Shown one piece after another: positions 9,074 to 17,172 of a stretch of DNA of 64,000 bases. The stretch spans positions 1,736,001 to 1,800,000 of the forward strand of contig VCCI02000001.1 in assembly GCA_005938025.2 (NCBI GenBank), read 5' to 3'. The notes under the pieces are model-generated. The model saw only the letters and a program-made list of their open reading frames with translations, was not told where the DNA came from and made no database searches. This stretch comes from Inquilinus sp. KBS0705 (GTDB lineage Bacteria > Bacteroidota > Bacteroidia > Sphingobacteriales > Sphingobacteriaceae). The position numbers and the translations under genes were made by a program. Positions within the stretch are counted from its first letter, which is position 1, and each line of letters begins with the position of its first letter.

Positions 9074-11752
9074 ATGCGATTGAAATTTACCTTGCTACCT
9101 GCGCTTTGCATACTGCTTTTCAGCTTTTTTAGCAGCGCACCGGTTAAGCCGCGGGTTTTGGTCTTCACCAAAACATCGGGTTACCACCATGCCTCTATTG
9201 CAGCAGGCTCGGCCGCCATTATTAAACTGGGCGCCGAAAACAACTTTTTAGTTGATACTACATCTGATGCCTCTAAAATTACCGAGAGTAACCTGAGCAA
9301 ATATTCGGCAGTGGTATTTTTACAAACTACCGGCTACATGCTTGACAATTACCAACAGGCCGACCTAGAACGCTACATGCAGGCAGGTGGTAATTTTGTT
9401 GGTGTACACGCTGCAGCCGATGCAGAGTACGATTGGAAATGGTATGGCCGCCTTGTTGGCGCTTACTTTTTAAGCCACCCTGCTATACAGGAAGCTAAAT
9501 TTAACGTGGTTGATAAAAACCACCCTTCTACCCGTTCGTTACCTGATACCTGGATACGTACCGACGAACTATATAACTACAAAGAGATATCAAAAGATAT
9601 CCATGTATTAATAAAGATAGACGAGAGTAGCTATAAAGGTGGTGCTAACGGTGCCAATCACCCTATGGCCTGGTACCATAACTTCGAGAACGGTCGTTCG
9701 TTTTATACTGAGATGGGCCATACCGATGAGTCGTACAGCGACCCTGCTTATTTAAAGCACCTGTTAGGCGGTATACAATATGCCATTGGCGATAACAAGA
9801 AACTAAACTATGCTAAGGCAACTACCGTACGTGTGCCCGAAGCAAACCGTTTTGCTAAAACCCAATTATTAACAGGTAGCCTGTTTGAGCCTACCGAAAT
9901 GGCCGTATTACCTAACCTTGATATATTGGTAGCACAGCGCCGCGGCGAGATAATGCTGTTTAAAAACAGCACCAAAACAATTAAGCAAGCCGATTTATTG
10001 GATGTTTACTGGAAAACACATACCAAAGGTGTAAATGCCGAAGAAGGTGTGTTAGGCTTACAGCTTGACCCTGATTTTAAAAACAACCATTACGTATACA
10101 TATATTATAGCCCTGCAGATACATCGGTAAACCGCTTATCGCGTTTTACTATGACAGGTGATACTATTGACAATAAAACAGAGAAGGTTGTATTACAACT
10201 TTACTCTCAGCGCGAAATATGCTGCCATACCGGTGGTTCAATAGCGTTCGGCCCTGATCGTATGTTGTTCCTTTCAACAGGTGATAACAGTACGCCATTT
10301 GATGAGCCGGGTAAAAGGAAAATAAACACTCACGCGTTTGCTCCGTTAGATGATCGGCCTGAGTTTTTAAACCATGATGCAAGGCGTTCGGCAGGTAACA
10401 CCAACGATTTACGCGGGAAGATATTAAGGATAAAAATGAAGGAAGATGGAACTTATTCTATCCCTGAAGGCAACTTATTTAAACCGGGTACCGAAAAAAC
10501 CAGACCCGAGATATACGTAATGGGCGACCGTAACCCTTACCGTATTGCGGTAGATCAGAAAAACAGCTGGTTATATTGGGGCGAGGTTGGGCCCGATGCG
10601 CAAAACGATAGTTTAGACACCCGCGGCCCGCGTGGCTACGACGAGTTTAACCAGGCCCGCAAAGCGGGTATGTTTGGCTGGCCGTATTTTATTGCCAACA
10701 ACATTCCGTACCACGAGTATGATTATGAAACAGGCATCAGCGGCCCGGCGTTCGACCCTATGCACCCTGTAAATAACTCAAAAAATAATACAGGCTTAAG
10801 GGATCTGCCACCGGCACAACCGGCGCTTATTTATTATCCTTATGCTGCGTCGGATGTGTTCCCGCAAGTAGGTACAGGTGGCCGTAATGCTATGGCAGGG
10901 CCTATTTACCATACTGATATGTTCCCGAAAGCTACACGTATGCCAGATTATTTTGATAATAAAGTAATATTTTACGATTGGATACGCGGCTTTATTAAAC
11001 TGTTGACCCTACAGCCAAACGGTGACCTTGATAAAATGGAGCCATTTATGGCAGGCACCAAATTCAATAACCCAATTGATATGGAAACCGGCCCTGATGG
11101 TAAAATTTATGTATTAGAGTATGGTAGCGGCTGGTTTGCTAAAAACAAAGATGCCGGCATAGCACGTTTAGATTATAATACAGGTAACCGCGCACCTGAA
11201 GTTAAAAACATTACCGCAAGCAAAGCATATGGTAAATTACCGTTACCTGTTGTGTTTACAGTAGATGCTACCGACCCTGAGAAAAACAAAATGACCTACG
11301 GTTGGGATTTAGGCAATGGCGCTAAAAGAGTAACTACCCTGCCTAAACTTACTTATACTTATACCAAAAAAGGCAACTACAACGTATCTGTTGAGGTAAA
11401 AGACGACCAGGGAGCTTCTTCAAAAAGCAAAACTATTAGCATTTTAGCAGGTCAGGATTCACCTGATATGAAAGCTAAATTGGCCAAGTTAAATGCTAAC
11501 AAAGCAGGTATGGCCTTAGTAATGTCTATGGATTGCAAAGCTTGCCATAAGGTAAACGAAAAATCGGTTGGTCCGTCGTTTACTGATGTAGCAAAAAAAT
11601 ACCCTGCTAATGCAGCATCAACAGCTCATTTAAGCAAAAAAATTGTTACAGGTGGCCATGGTGTATGGGGCGATGTAGATATGCCTGCACATCCATCTTT
11701 AAAAGCTGCTGATACAAAAGCCATCATTAACTGGATATACTCACTTAAATAA
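9074..11752 (+). CDS. Secreted fusion: ThuA domain, PQQ-type glucose/sorbosone dehydrogenase, PKD domain, cytochrome c
   Basis: 892 residues with an N-terminal signal sequence. Residues about 25-240 are a ThuA-like (trehalose utilisation/glutamine-amidotransferase-fold) domain, with FVGVHAAADAEYDWKWYGRL. Residues about 265-690 are a glucose/sorbosone dehydrogenase beta-propeller (EPTEMAVLPNLDILVAQRRG, GDRNPYRIAVD). A PKD domain follows at about 705-795. A class I cytochrome c domain has the haem motif CKACH near residue 821. The order suggests a periplasmic or surface enzyme that oxidises a sugar and passes electrons straight to its own haem. The quinone cofactor and sugar are inferred from family. 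Such fusions are known in Bacteroidota. It is followed by a terminator and then a TonB receptor. Confidence 0.88.
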   Translation: MRLKFTLLPALCILLFSFFSSAPVKPRVLVFTKTSGYHHASIAAGSAAIIKLGAENNFLVDTTSDASKITESNLSKYSAVVFLQTTGYMLDNYQQADLERYMQAGGNFVGVHAAADAEYDWKWYGRLVGAYFLSHPAIQEAKFNVVDKNHPSTRSLPDTWIRTDELYNYKEISKDIHVLIKIDESSYKGGANGANHPMAWYHNFENGRSFYTEMGHTDESYSDPAYLKHLLGGIQYAIGDNKKLNYAKATTVRVPEANRFAKTQLLTGSLFEPTEMAVLPNLDILVAQRRGEIMLFKNSTKTIKQADLLDVYWKTHTKGVNAEEGVLGLQLDPDFKNNHYVYIYYSPADTSVNRLSRFTMTGDTIDNKTEKVVLQLYSQREICCHTGGSIAFGPDRMLFLSTGDNSTPFDEPGKRKINTHAFAPLDDRPEFLNHDARRSAGNTNDLRGKILRIKMKEDGTYSIPEGNLFKPGTEKTRPEIYVMGDRNPYRIAVDQKNSWLYWGEVGPDAQNDSLDTRGPRGYDEFNQARKAGMFGWPYFIANNIPYHEYDYETGISGPAFDPMHPVNNSKNNTGLRDLPPAQPALIYYPYAASDVFPQVGTGGRNAMAGPIYHTDMFPKATRMPDYFDNKVIFYDWIRGFIKLLTLQPNGDLDKMEPFMAGTKFNNPIDMETGPDGKIYVLEYGSGWFAKNKDAGIARLDYNTGNRAPEVKNITASKAYGKLPLPVVFTVDATDPEKNKMTYGWDLGNGAKRVTTLPKLTYTYTKKGNYNVSVEVKDDQGASSKSKTISILAGQDSPDMKAKLAKLNANKAGMALVMSMDCKACHKVNEKSVGPSFTDVAKKYPANAASTAHLSKKIVTGGHGVWGDVDMPAHPSLKAADTKAIINWIYSLK

Positions 11753-11772
11753 TAATAATCTGTTATTTTTGC

Positions 11773-11802
11773 AGCGGATATGGCCCAAACGCCATATCCG
11801 CT
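11773..11802 (+). terminator. Hairpin terminator between the ThuA-fusion gene and the TonB receptor
   Basis: AGCGGATATGGC and GCCATATCCGCT form a 12-bp perfect stem with a 6-nt loop, followed by TTTATTTTTT. The T-tract runs to within a few bases of the receptor ATG at 11815, so this hairpin may also influence receptor expression. Confidence 0.85.
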
Positions 11803-11814
11803 TTATTTTTTACC

Positions 11815-14166
11815 ATGAAAAAACTATCTACACTTTTATTATTGCTGGCATTTTTTTGCTCAGCTTCAGCTCAATCGTTATCTAATTTATCAGGCAAGGT
11901 TGTCAATGTACAATCGCAGCCTGTAGCTGGTGCAACAGTGAGTTTGCTAAATACCAATTACAATGCCGCCACTAACGCAAGCGGTACATTTACATTCAAC
12001 AGAGTAGCTGCAGGTAAGTACATTTTGCACATAAGCAGCGTTGGCTTTGCTACTATAAACCAAACCGTAACCGTTGGTCAGGATCAAAACATCACTATAC
12101 AGCTAAAAGATGCAGCCACCAGCCTTGATGAAGTGGTTGTAACCGCCCAAAAGCGCGAAGAAGAGGTACAAAATGTACCTATCAGTATATCTACCCTATC
12201 GGCTAAACAGGTTCAGGACTATCGTGTATGGAATTTAAAGGATATTACTGCAATCGTACCTAACTTGTACTCAGCCAATCCGGGTGATAACCGTAACGTT
12301 ACCGGTGTGCGTGGTATAGCCACAACATCGTACGACCCTGCGATTGCTACGTATATTGATGGAGTTAACCAATTTGGCTTAGATACCTACATCCCCCAGT
12401 TGTTTGATGTGGAGCGTGTAGAAGTATTACGCGGCCCACAGGGTACGCTTTATGGCCGTAACGCCATGGGTGGTGTAATAAATATAGTAACCAAACAGCC
12501 AACTAATCAAACTACCGGCTTTGCCGAGGTGAATTTTGGCAACTACGGCCAGCAGCGTTATAGCCTTGGCTTGCGCACACCATTGGTAAAAGACAAATTA
12601 TATTTAGGTGTGGCAGGGTTATACAACGGCTTTGACGGGTTTTATACCAATACCTTTAACAATACTAAGCTGGATAAACAACATTCGTTTATGGGTAATT
12701 ATTACCTGAAATACTTAGCTACAGAGGATTTCTCGCTAACGCTGAATGTAAAAAACTACGCTAACCGCAATAATGGCCCGTTCGCGCTATCAAGCTCGCC
12801 GGGCGATGCGATATCCTCACCATTTGAGGTAAATCAAAACGCCACCACCAAAATGATAGATAATATATTTAACGCATCATTAGCGGCAAATTACAGTGGA
12901 AGCAATGTAAACTTCACTTCGGTAAGTACCTATCAAAAAAATTACCGCTATTACACGGTGCCAATTGATGGTGACTTTTCGCCTATAGATGCGGTAACTG
13001 TAGTAAATAATTATGGCCCTAAATTTAATAAGGTTGAAGTAGCTACGCAGGAGTTCAGGTTCTCCTCTCCTGCTTCGGCAAGCAATTTAAAATGGACGGC
13101 AGGCTTATACGGCTTTTACCGTTACAGCCCAACCAAATCGGGCACCCACTTTGGCGCAGATGCGGCCGCGGTAGGTTCACCTTTAACTGATTTTACCAGT
13201 ATTAACAGTAATATTGAACACAGTTATGGCACAGCTGTATTTGGCCAACTGGTTTACACTATCGACCCAAAATGGGACCTAACAGCCGGATTGCGTTATG
13301 ACTACGAGCATAAAAAAGAAATGGTTAGAGGCGAATTTCAGCCCGATGGTGCAGACCCTATTACTACACAAAACGATACATCGTCTACCGCAAGTTTTAA
13401 AGCCTTTACACCAAAGCTTAGTATAGCCTACCATGCATCGGAAAATAACAACCTGTATGCGTCTTACAGTCGTGGTTTTAGGGCCGGAGGCATTAGTCAG
13501 CTGGGTTCTGATCCTTCTTCGCCGCCATTACGGGCCTACAAACCAGAGTATAGCAATAATTACGAGGTAGGTTCAAAAAACCAGTTTTTTAATAACCGTT
13601 TACGCTTTAACTTATCGTTATTCTACATTTTAGTGAACGATGCACAGGTGCCTACTTTAATTTTACCCGATGCCATTACTGTGACTAAAAACGCCGGTAA
13701 GCTTAGCAGCAAAGGCGCTGAGGCCGAAATTGCCGCTACCGTGTTAAAAGGCTTAGATATATCGTACAGTTTTGGCTATACACATGCCCGTTATACCGAT
13801 TTACAAGTTCCAAACAATGGTGCAGTAGTTAATTTAAAAGGCAACCATCAGGTATATACGCCTGATGTAACATCAATGCTTGCCCTGCAATATGGCTACG
13901 CCTTAGATAATGCACAAACCAGGCTGATAGCACGCGGCGAATGGCGCTACCTTGGTAAGCAATACTTTGATTTGGCTAACCAAATAGAACAAAAAGGCTA
14001 TAGCGTGTTTAATGCCCGTTTAGGAGTAAGCACTAAAAGATACGATGTTTTTGTATGGGGAAGTAACCTTAGTAATAAGCATTATATTGATTATGCTTAC
14101 GATTTTGGCGCGTCGCACCTGGGTAACCCTAAAACATATGGTGTAACTTTACGCACAAACTTTTAA
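11815..14166 (+). CDS. TonB-dependent outer-membrane receptor with carboxypeptidase-regulatory-like N-domain
   Basis: 783 residues. A signal peptide (cleavage after about residue 19, SASAQ) is followed by a carboxypeptidase-regulatory-like domain (about 22-108). Next comes the TonB plug (VVVTAQKREEEVQNVPISIS, then RGPQGTLYGRNAMGGVINIV near 210) and a beta-barrel ending in an aromatic residue. Such receptors carry siderophores, vitamins or sugars across the outer membrane. The VTAQKREEEVQNVP plug start is common in the siderophore/sugar receptor group of Proteobacteria. No SusD-type lipoprotein partner follows; the next feature is a tRNA. Substrate unknown. Confidence 0.88.
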   Translation: MKKLSTLLLLLAFFCSASAQSLSNLSGKVVNVQSQPVAGATVSLLNTNYNAATNASGTFTFNRVAAGKYILHISSVGFATINQTVTVGQDQNITIQLKDAATSLDEVVVTAQKREEEVQNVPISISTLSAKQVQDYRVWNLKDITAIVPNLYSANPGDNRNVTGVRGIATTSYDPAIATYIDGVNQFGLDTYIPQLFDVERVEVLRGPQGTLYGRNAMGGVINIVTKQPTNQTTGFAEVNFGNYGQQRYSLGLRTPLVKDKLYLGVAGLYNGFDGFYTNTFNNTKLDKQHSFMGNYYLKYLATEDFSLTLNVKNYANRNNGPFALSSSPGDAISSPFEVNQNATTKMIDNIFNASLAANYSGSNVNFTSVSTYQKNYRYYTVPIDGDFSPIDAVTVVNNYGPKFNKVEVATQEFRFSSPASASNLKWTAGLYGFYRYSPTKSGTHFGADAAAVGSPLTDFTSINSNIEHSYGTAVFGQLVYTIDPKWDLTAGLRYDYEHKKEMVRGEFQPDGADPITTQNDTSSTASFKAFTPKLSIAYHASENNNLYASYSRGFRAGGISQLGSDPSSPPLRAYKPEYSNNYEVGSKNQFFNNRLRFNLSLFYILVNDAQVPTLILPDAITVTKNAGKLSSKGAEAEIAATVLKGLDISYSFGYTHARYTDLQVPNNGAVVNLKGNHQVYTPDVTSMLALQYGYALDNAQTRLIARGEWRYLGKQYFDLANQIEQKGYSVFNARLGVSTKRYDVFVWGSNLSNKHYIDYAYDFGASHLGNPKTYGVTLRTNF

Positions 14167-14230
14167 TTGCAACAAATAAATAGCCTATAAAACAGGCGAT
14201 TATAAGTGATGATTAAAAAATGAAATGATT

Positions 14231-14262
14231 TTTGTAATTCCGGCTGCAATTTTACATATTTG
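14231..14262 (+). promoter_or_regulatory. Probable promoter of the tRNA gene
   Basis: TTTG at 14231-14234 (-33 like) and CATATTTG at 14255-14262 (-7 like, one mismatch to TAnnTTTG) are 20 bp apart. The tRNA 5' end follows at 14290. The spacing fits Bacteroidota promoters. Confidence 0.5.
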
Positions 14263-14289
14263 CAACCTCGAAAATAGCAAATATTTTCA

Positions 14290-14363
14290 GCGCCTATAGC
14301 TCAGTTGGTTAGAGTAGAAGACTCATAATCTTTTGGTCCCTGGTTCGAGCCCAGGTGGGCGCA
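14290..14363 (+). tRNA. tRNA-Met (anticodon CAT)
   Basis: A full cloverleaf can be folded. The acceptor stem GCGCCTA/TGGGCGC has 7 pairs including one G-T. The D stem is GCTC/GAGT and the anticodon stem GAAGA/TCTTT, with loop CTCATAA. The T stem is CCTGG/CCAGG with loop TTCGAGC, and the discriminator base is A. The anticodon is at 14324-14326. CAT could also be tRNA-Ile2 read through lysidine; elongator Met is preferred without a comparison. CCA is not encoded. Confidence 0.93.
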
Positions 14364-14390
14364 CAAATGATAGAAAATATCATTTATTTC

Positions 14391-14417
14391 ACCCTCTAAG
14401 TCATTGATTTAGAGGGT
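14391..14417 (+). terminator. tRNA terminator
   Basis: ACCCTCTAA and TTAGAGGGT form a 9-bp stem followed by TTTTTAATTTTT, 28 bp past the tRNA. Confidence 0.85.
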
Positions 14418-14424
14418 TTTTTAA

Positions 14425-14509
14425 TTTTTAACGATCCTTCTCAGTACTTATAAATACACCCTTTAGAACACCTATCCGGCACCCTGAAACTTGTTTTTAG
14501 ATTTGGGGG
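14425..14509 (+). repeat. Left copy of an approximately 85-bp imperfect direct repeat bounding the accessory block
   Basis: It is similar along its length to 30796-30878. The first 35 bases match at about 28 positions and the end shares TTTTTAG(A)TTTGGGGG. The repeat begins directly after the tRNA terminator. The placement beside a tRNA suggests an attachment-site or insertion-junction origin; this is inference, as no integrase is seen. Confidence 0.6.
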
Positions 14510-14547
14510 CCACGAAAGAGATAAGGTAGAACTATTCTGCACAAAAG

Positions 14548-14565
14548 TAAACAATGATTTGTTTA
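14548..14565. promoter_or_regulatory. Candidate operator of the XRE regulator
   Basis: TAAACAA-TGAT-TTGTTTA is a perfect interrupted palindrome (7-bp arms) about 85 bp upstream of the XRE gene. XRE repressors usually bind such short dyads near their own promoter. Confidence 0.5.
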
Positions 14566-14609
14566 AGAGAACGATTATTTTATTTATTAACTTTTGTTCT
14601 CTACATTTG
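14566..14609 (+). promoter_or_regulatory. Inverted repeat overlapping a -7 element upstream of the XRE gene
   Basis: AGAGAAC (14566-14572) and GTTCTCT (14596-14602) are inverted copies. The second overlaps TACATTTG (14602-14609), which fits the TAnnTTTG -7 consensus 40 bp before the ATG. No convincing -33 element is seen. Confidence 0.4.
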
Positions 14610-14648
14610 ATGTAATCAATAGGTTTTAACATCCTTTTGTGCATTATT

Positions 14649-14984
14649 ATGAACATTGGCGACAAGATTACTGCATTACGTAAGGCAAAAAAGATCTCAC
14701 AAGCAGACCTGGCTAAAGAGGCCGGGGTGTCCCGTGAGATTATCGGGCGCTATGAACGCAACGAGGTTTCACCCTCTGTTGACGTGGCTAAAAAGATTGC
14801 GGATGCTTTAGAGGTATCTTTGGATTATTTGGCTGGCGGTAGTGATAAAGCCGCTTTTGATAAGCAGACCTTAAAGCTTATTGATGAAATTGAAGAACTG
14901 GAACCATCGACTAAAGATAAGCTCATATTCCTGGCTAATGCCATTATCAGGGATGCTAAAACTGGTAAGGCTTACGCTCATTAA
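14649..14984 (+). CDS. XRE-family helix-turn-helix regulator
   Basis: 111 residues from the ATG at 14649; an in-frame ATG at 14637 would add four residues. An N-terminal Cro/CI-type helix-turn-helix (residues about 5-62) carries KISQADLAKEAGVSREIIGR. A short acidic C-terminal helical tail probably serves in dimerisation. Phage- and island-type repressors look like this. It stands alone on the plus strand right after the left boundary repeat. Palindromes upstream suggest autoregulation. Its targets are unknown. Confidence 0.85.
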   Translation: MNIGDKITALRKAKKISQADLAKEAGVSREIIGRYERNEVSPSVDVAKKIADALEVSLDYLAGGSDKAAFDKQTLKLIDEIEELEPSTKDKLIFLANAIIRDAKTGKAYAH

Positions 14985-15061
14985 TAGAAAAGCCCGGCTG
15001 TTTCTGGCCGAGCTGTGAGTTATAGTTGGAAGCTTAATTTAAGCTGCGGCAGCGGAATATT

Positions 15062-15475
15062 CTATTTATAAAGATCCTTAATAAAACATTCAACAACAGA
15101 TTTGTAGTCATATGATTCACTCACTTTATTAACCAAAAATGGAATATCTTTTTTAGCATACCAAAAACCTTTATTAACGCCAGCTAATAATCTTTCCGTC
15201 ACCAAACTTTTAAAATTATCTAAAGACAAGTGCTCCTGCTCTGAAAATTCATATTCGATTTTAGCAGTTCTACCTTTAATTAAAGGATGGTATCCCCAAA
15301 AATTAGCCCAGCCAACTTTACGTATTTCTTTTACTTTACGTTTATATCCTTGAGAATCTAATATAATCGAATTGACAAATATGTGAAATAAAGATACAGA
15401 TGCTTGCTCAGGTCCTTTAGATTGCGCATAAATATTTTTATCATTTTCAAATAATTGAATTATTGGATACTGCAT
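15062..15475 (-). CDS. Probable immunity protein paired with the Rhs tip
   Basis: 137 residues from the ATG at 15475 (protein start MQYPIIQLFENDKNIYA). A longer in-frame start at 15505 would overlap the upstream gene. The family is not recognised. It is AT-rich, acidic/basic mixed, with no signal peptide or membrane segment. It begins 13 bp past the stop of an Rhs-type toxin tip on the same strand, the standard place for the cognate immunity gene. The function is inferred only from that position. Confidence 0.5.
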   Translation of the reverse strand: MQYPIIQLFENDKNIYAQSKGPEQASVSLFHIFVNSIILDSQGYKRKVKEIRKVGWANFWGYHPLIKGRTAKIEYEFSEQEHLSLDNFKSLVTERLLAGVNKGFWYAKKDIPFLVNKVSESYDYKSVVECFIKDLYK

Positions 15476-15488
15476 AATTTTATAAGTT

Positions 15489-16013
15489 TTAAGGAACAAG
15501 ATCACCTCCGGTTCCTATTGTAAATGCTTTGAACCATGTTGGGGTGCCATACCACAGTTGTCCTAATGCACTTGCTCCTTCAACTCCTTTGTAAGTTTGT
15601 CCATGGCCTAACATCATGTGAGTAGCTTGATCAGCAAATAATTTAATATTCCAAGGTTGATTTGCAACCGCCTCTAATCCATATTGCTTAGCAATTTTTT
15701 GAGAAATCGCCCAATGATGTTTGACTCCTTCATAACCTGCTTTATTCATCCATTTACTTGTGGCACTCCACGAATGGGAACCTAATTTCCAGGCTCCTTT
15801 GCCAATCCCCTTTGCTATTGACTCTACTAAAAAAACATCACTAACAGCTAATGCGATGTGAAATGCACCTGACCAATATCGACCATTTTGTATATCATCT
15901 ATTCCCGCTCTACCGTCTCCCCAAATTGGAATGAAACTTTCTACGAACCCAGGCTGGCCAACCCCCCCTCCCTGATTAGCATTCTTATAGGCTACTCCAA
16001 TTTTACCAGTCTT
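15489..16013 (-). pseudogene. Orphan Rhs/polymorphic-toxin C-terminal tip, 5'-truncated
   Basis: The frame is open for 174 codons up to an in-frame TAA at 16014-16016 and has no upstream Rhs core. The first internal ATG is at 15749. The N-terminal part has glycine-rich text seen just after Rhs repeat cores (AYKNANQGGGVGQPGFVE). The C-terminal part has VKHHWAIS and LFADQATHMMLGHGQTY, a histidine-rich pattern like nuclease-type Rhs tips. It looks like a displaced Rhs-CT left beside its immunity gene. Whether any protein is made is unknown, since the repeat core, delivery signals and a natural start are absent. Confidence 0.6.
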
Positions 16014-16172
16014 TTATTTCCGCTCTGCTCCGGTAACCCGCTTACCGTCTCGCACGATAAGGTACTTTTAACAAGTACGTTTAAGGCACTAATGTACATA
16101 TCTGATTTTTATTTTTTCAATTGCTCTTCTTTTCAGTTGAAAGAAAAAGCACCTGGTTAAGCCGATCATCTG
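16014..16172. other. Unassigned junction DNA
   Basis: No full gene is seen. On the minus strand an open stretch from the neighbouring surface-protein fragment continues in another frame and ends near 16126 (reading ...DDRLNQVLFLSTEKKSN). This suggests a frameshifted or recombined tail. Confidence 0.3.
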
Positions 16173-16766
16173 TTACCGCAAAGGTAGCCCCCGAAGCCAG
16201 GGCAGTAAAGGGACTTTCGAATTCATTTGCATCGCACCCTGGTCCAGGCCATCTTTTCCAATCTGTTCCGCCGAAGGTATCTCCGGTAAATGATGATAAC
16301 GATCCACGTATTTTTTGACCTCAGCTAAACTTTTCAACGGGTAAACTGATGAAAAAACATAATCCGGGACCGGTATATTGATATCCACTTTAACTTCACT
16401 TGAATGTATCGTCCCGTTAACGGTCAGTCTTTGATCGGGGTTGACCGTCCCTATCCCGACGTTCCCATTTTTATCTATCGTCATCCGGCTTGTACCAACG
16501 GCCGTCGAATTATTGGCAGCGGTATAAAAACTCAGCATCGTCGTGGCATTGGATAGTCCGCTGCCGCCGCCAATACACAGCTCGCTGACCGTTGCACTGC
16601 AGGTGCCCATGAGCATGCCTATCGGCAGATCCGCGTTATTGTAATGAGGGAAAACGATGCGCCCGCCTTTGCTGGTCGCGTCGGTTAACGTACTGAGGGC
16701 ATTATCGGCACCTACCATCAACCCGTTGTTCCCATCTTGTATTGACAAACTGCAATTAGCCGTCAT
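16173..16766 (-). pseudogene. Fragment of a Bacteroidota surface/tail-fibre-like protein
   Basis: 197 codons. Residues about 95-180 carry the pattern common near the C-terminus of Bacteroidota surface proteins: NGNVGIGTVNPDQRLTVNG, then a segment with LAEVKKYVDRYHHLPEIPSA and GLDQGAMQMN. In that family a coiled-coil tail of some tens of residues normally follows GAMQM. Here the frame turns into unrelated sequence and stops, so the 3' end is broken near 16220. The 5' end is also abrupt: an unrelated plus-strand frame begins over its ATG. It is probably a recombination remnant. Confidence 0.55.
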
Positions 16767-16881
16767 GCAAGCGGATGATTATCGGCATTATGAACATTCT
16801 GACCCAAAATACAAGGAGGCAGATGAACAAAGACAAGCCTATTGGCGGGACATTTATCAAAAGTTAATACGTTATAATTAG
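16764..16881 (+). pseudogene. Short unassigned C-terminal fragment
   Basis: 38 codons from ATG 16764 (MQADDYRHYEHSDPK...), very polar and charged, ending at TAA and followed by a strong terminator. It reads like the last part of a soluble protein. The family is not recognised. It meets the preceding surface-protein fragment head to head over a few bases, which supports a junction here. Confidence 0.35.
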
Positions 16882-16918
16882 GATGATGAAACAGTTGTTT
16901 AAATTTAGAACTTCCAGT

Positions 16919-16942
16919 CGGGCTCCGCAAATGCGGAGCCCG
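16919..16942 (+). terminator. Strong hairpin terminator
   Basis: CGGGCTCCGCA and TGCGGAGCCCG form an 11-bp perfect inverted repeat with minimal loop, followed by ATTTTT. It ends the fragment before it. Confidence 0.8.
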
Positions 16943-16948
16943 ATTTTT

Positions 16949-16997
16949 CGCCCCGCATTTTGTAGTTGAATTTTAAATAGGCGCAAAATGCGGGGCG
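16949..16997. repeat. Second GC-rich inverted repeat in tandem
   Basis: CGCCCCGCATTTT (16949-16961) and AAAATGCGGGGCG (16985-16997) are perfect 13-bp inverted arms around an AT-rich 23-nt centre, followed by CTTTTT. It may be a second terminator or the remnant of an inverted-repeat element. The GC-rich arms contrast with the AT-rich surroundings. Confidence 0.6.
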
Positions 16998-17172
16998 CTT
17001 TTTGAGGCGCGAAACCGCGAACAGAGGTTCGCCGCATCTGCGTTGATCATGCTCGAAATACTAAATTTAATCTTTATGTTTCTTAGCTGCTTCCCTGTGT
17101 CGAAGGTCTCAACTGTGACTGGTCAGCCCTGTTTAAGTATTCCGGTATCCTGCCAATACTTCGCTTAGCTTT

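Noticed and set aside
14290..14363. Calling the CAT tRNA as tRNA-Ile2.
   Set aside because: Possible through lysidine modification, but identity elements could not be compared with other tRNAs. Met is the simpler call.
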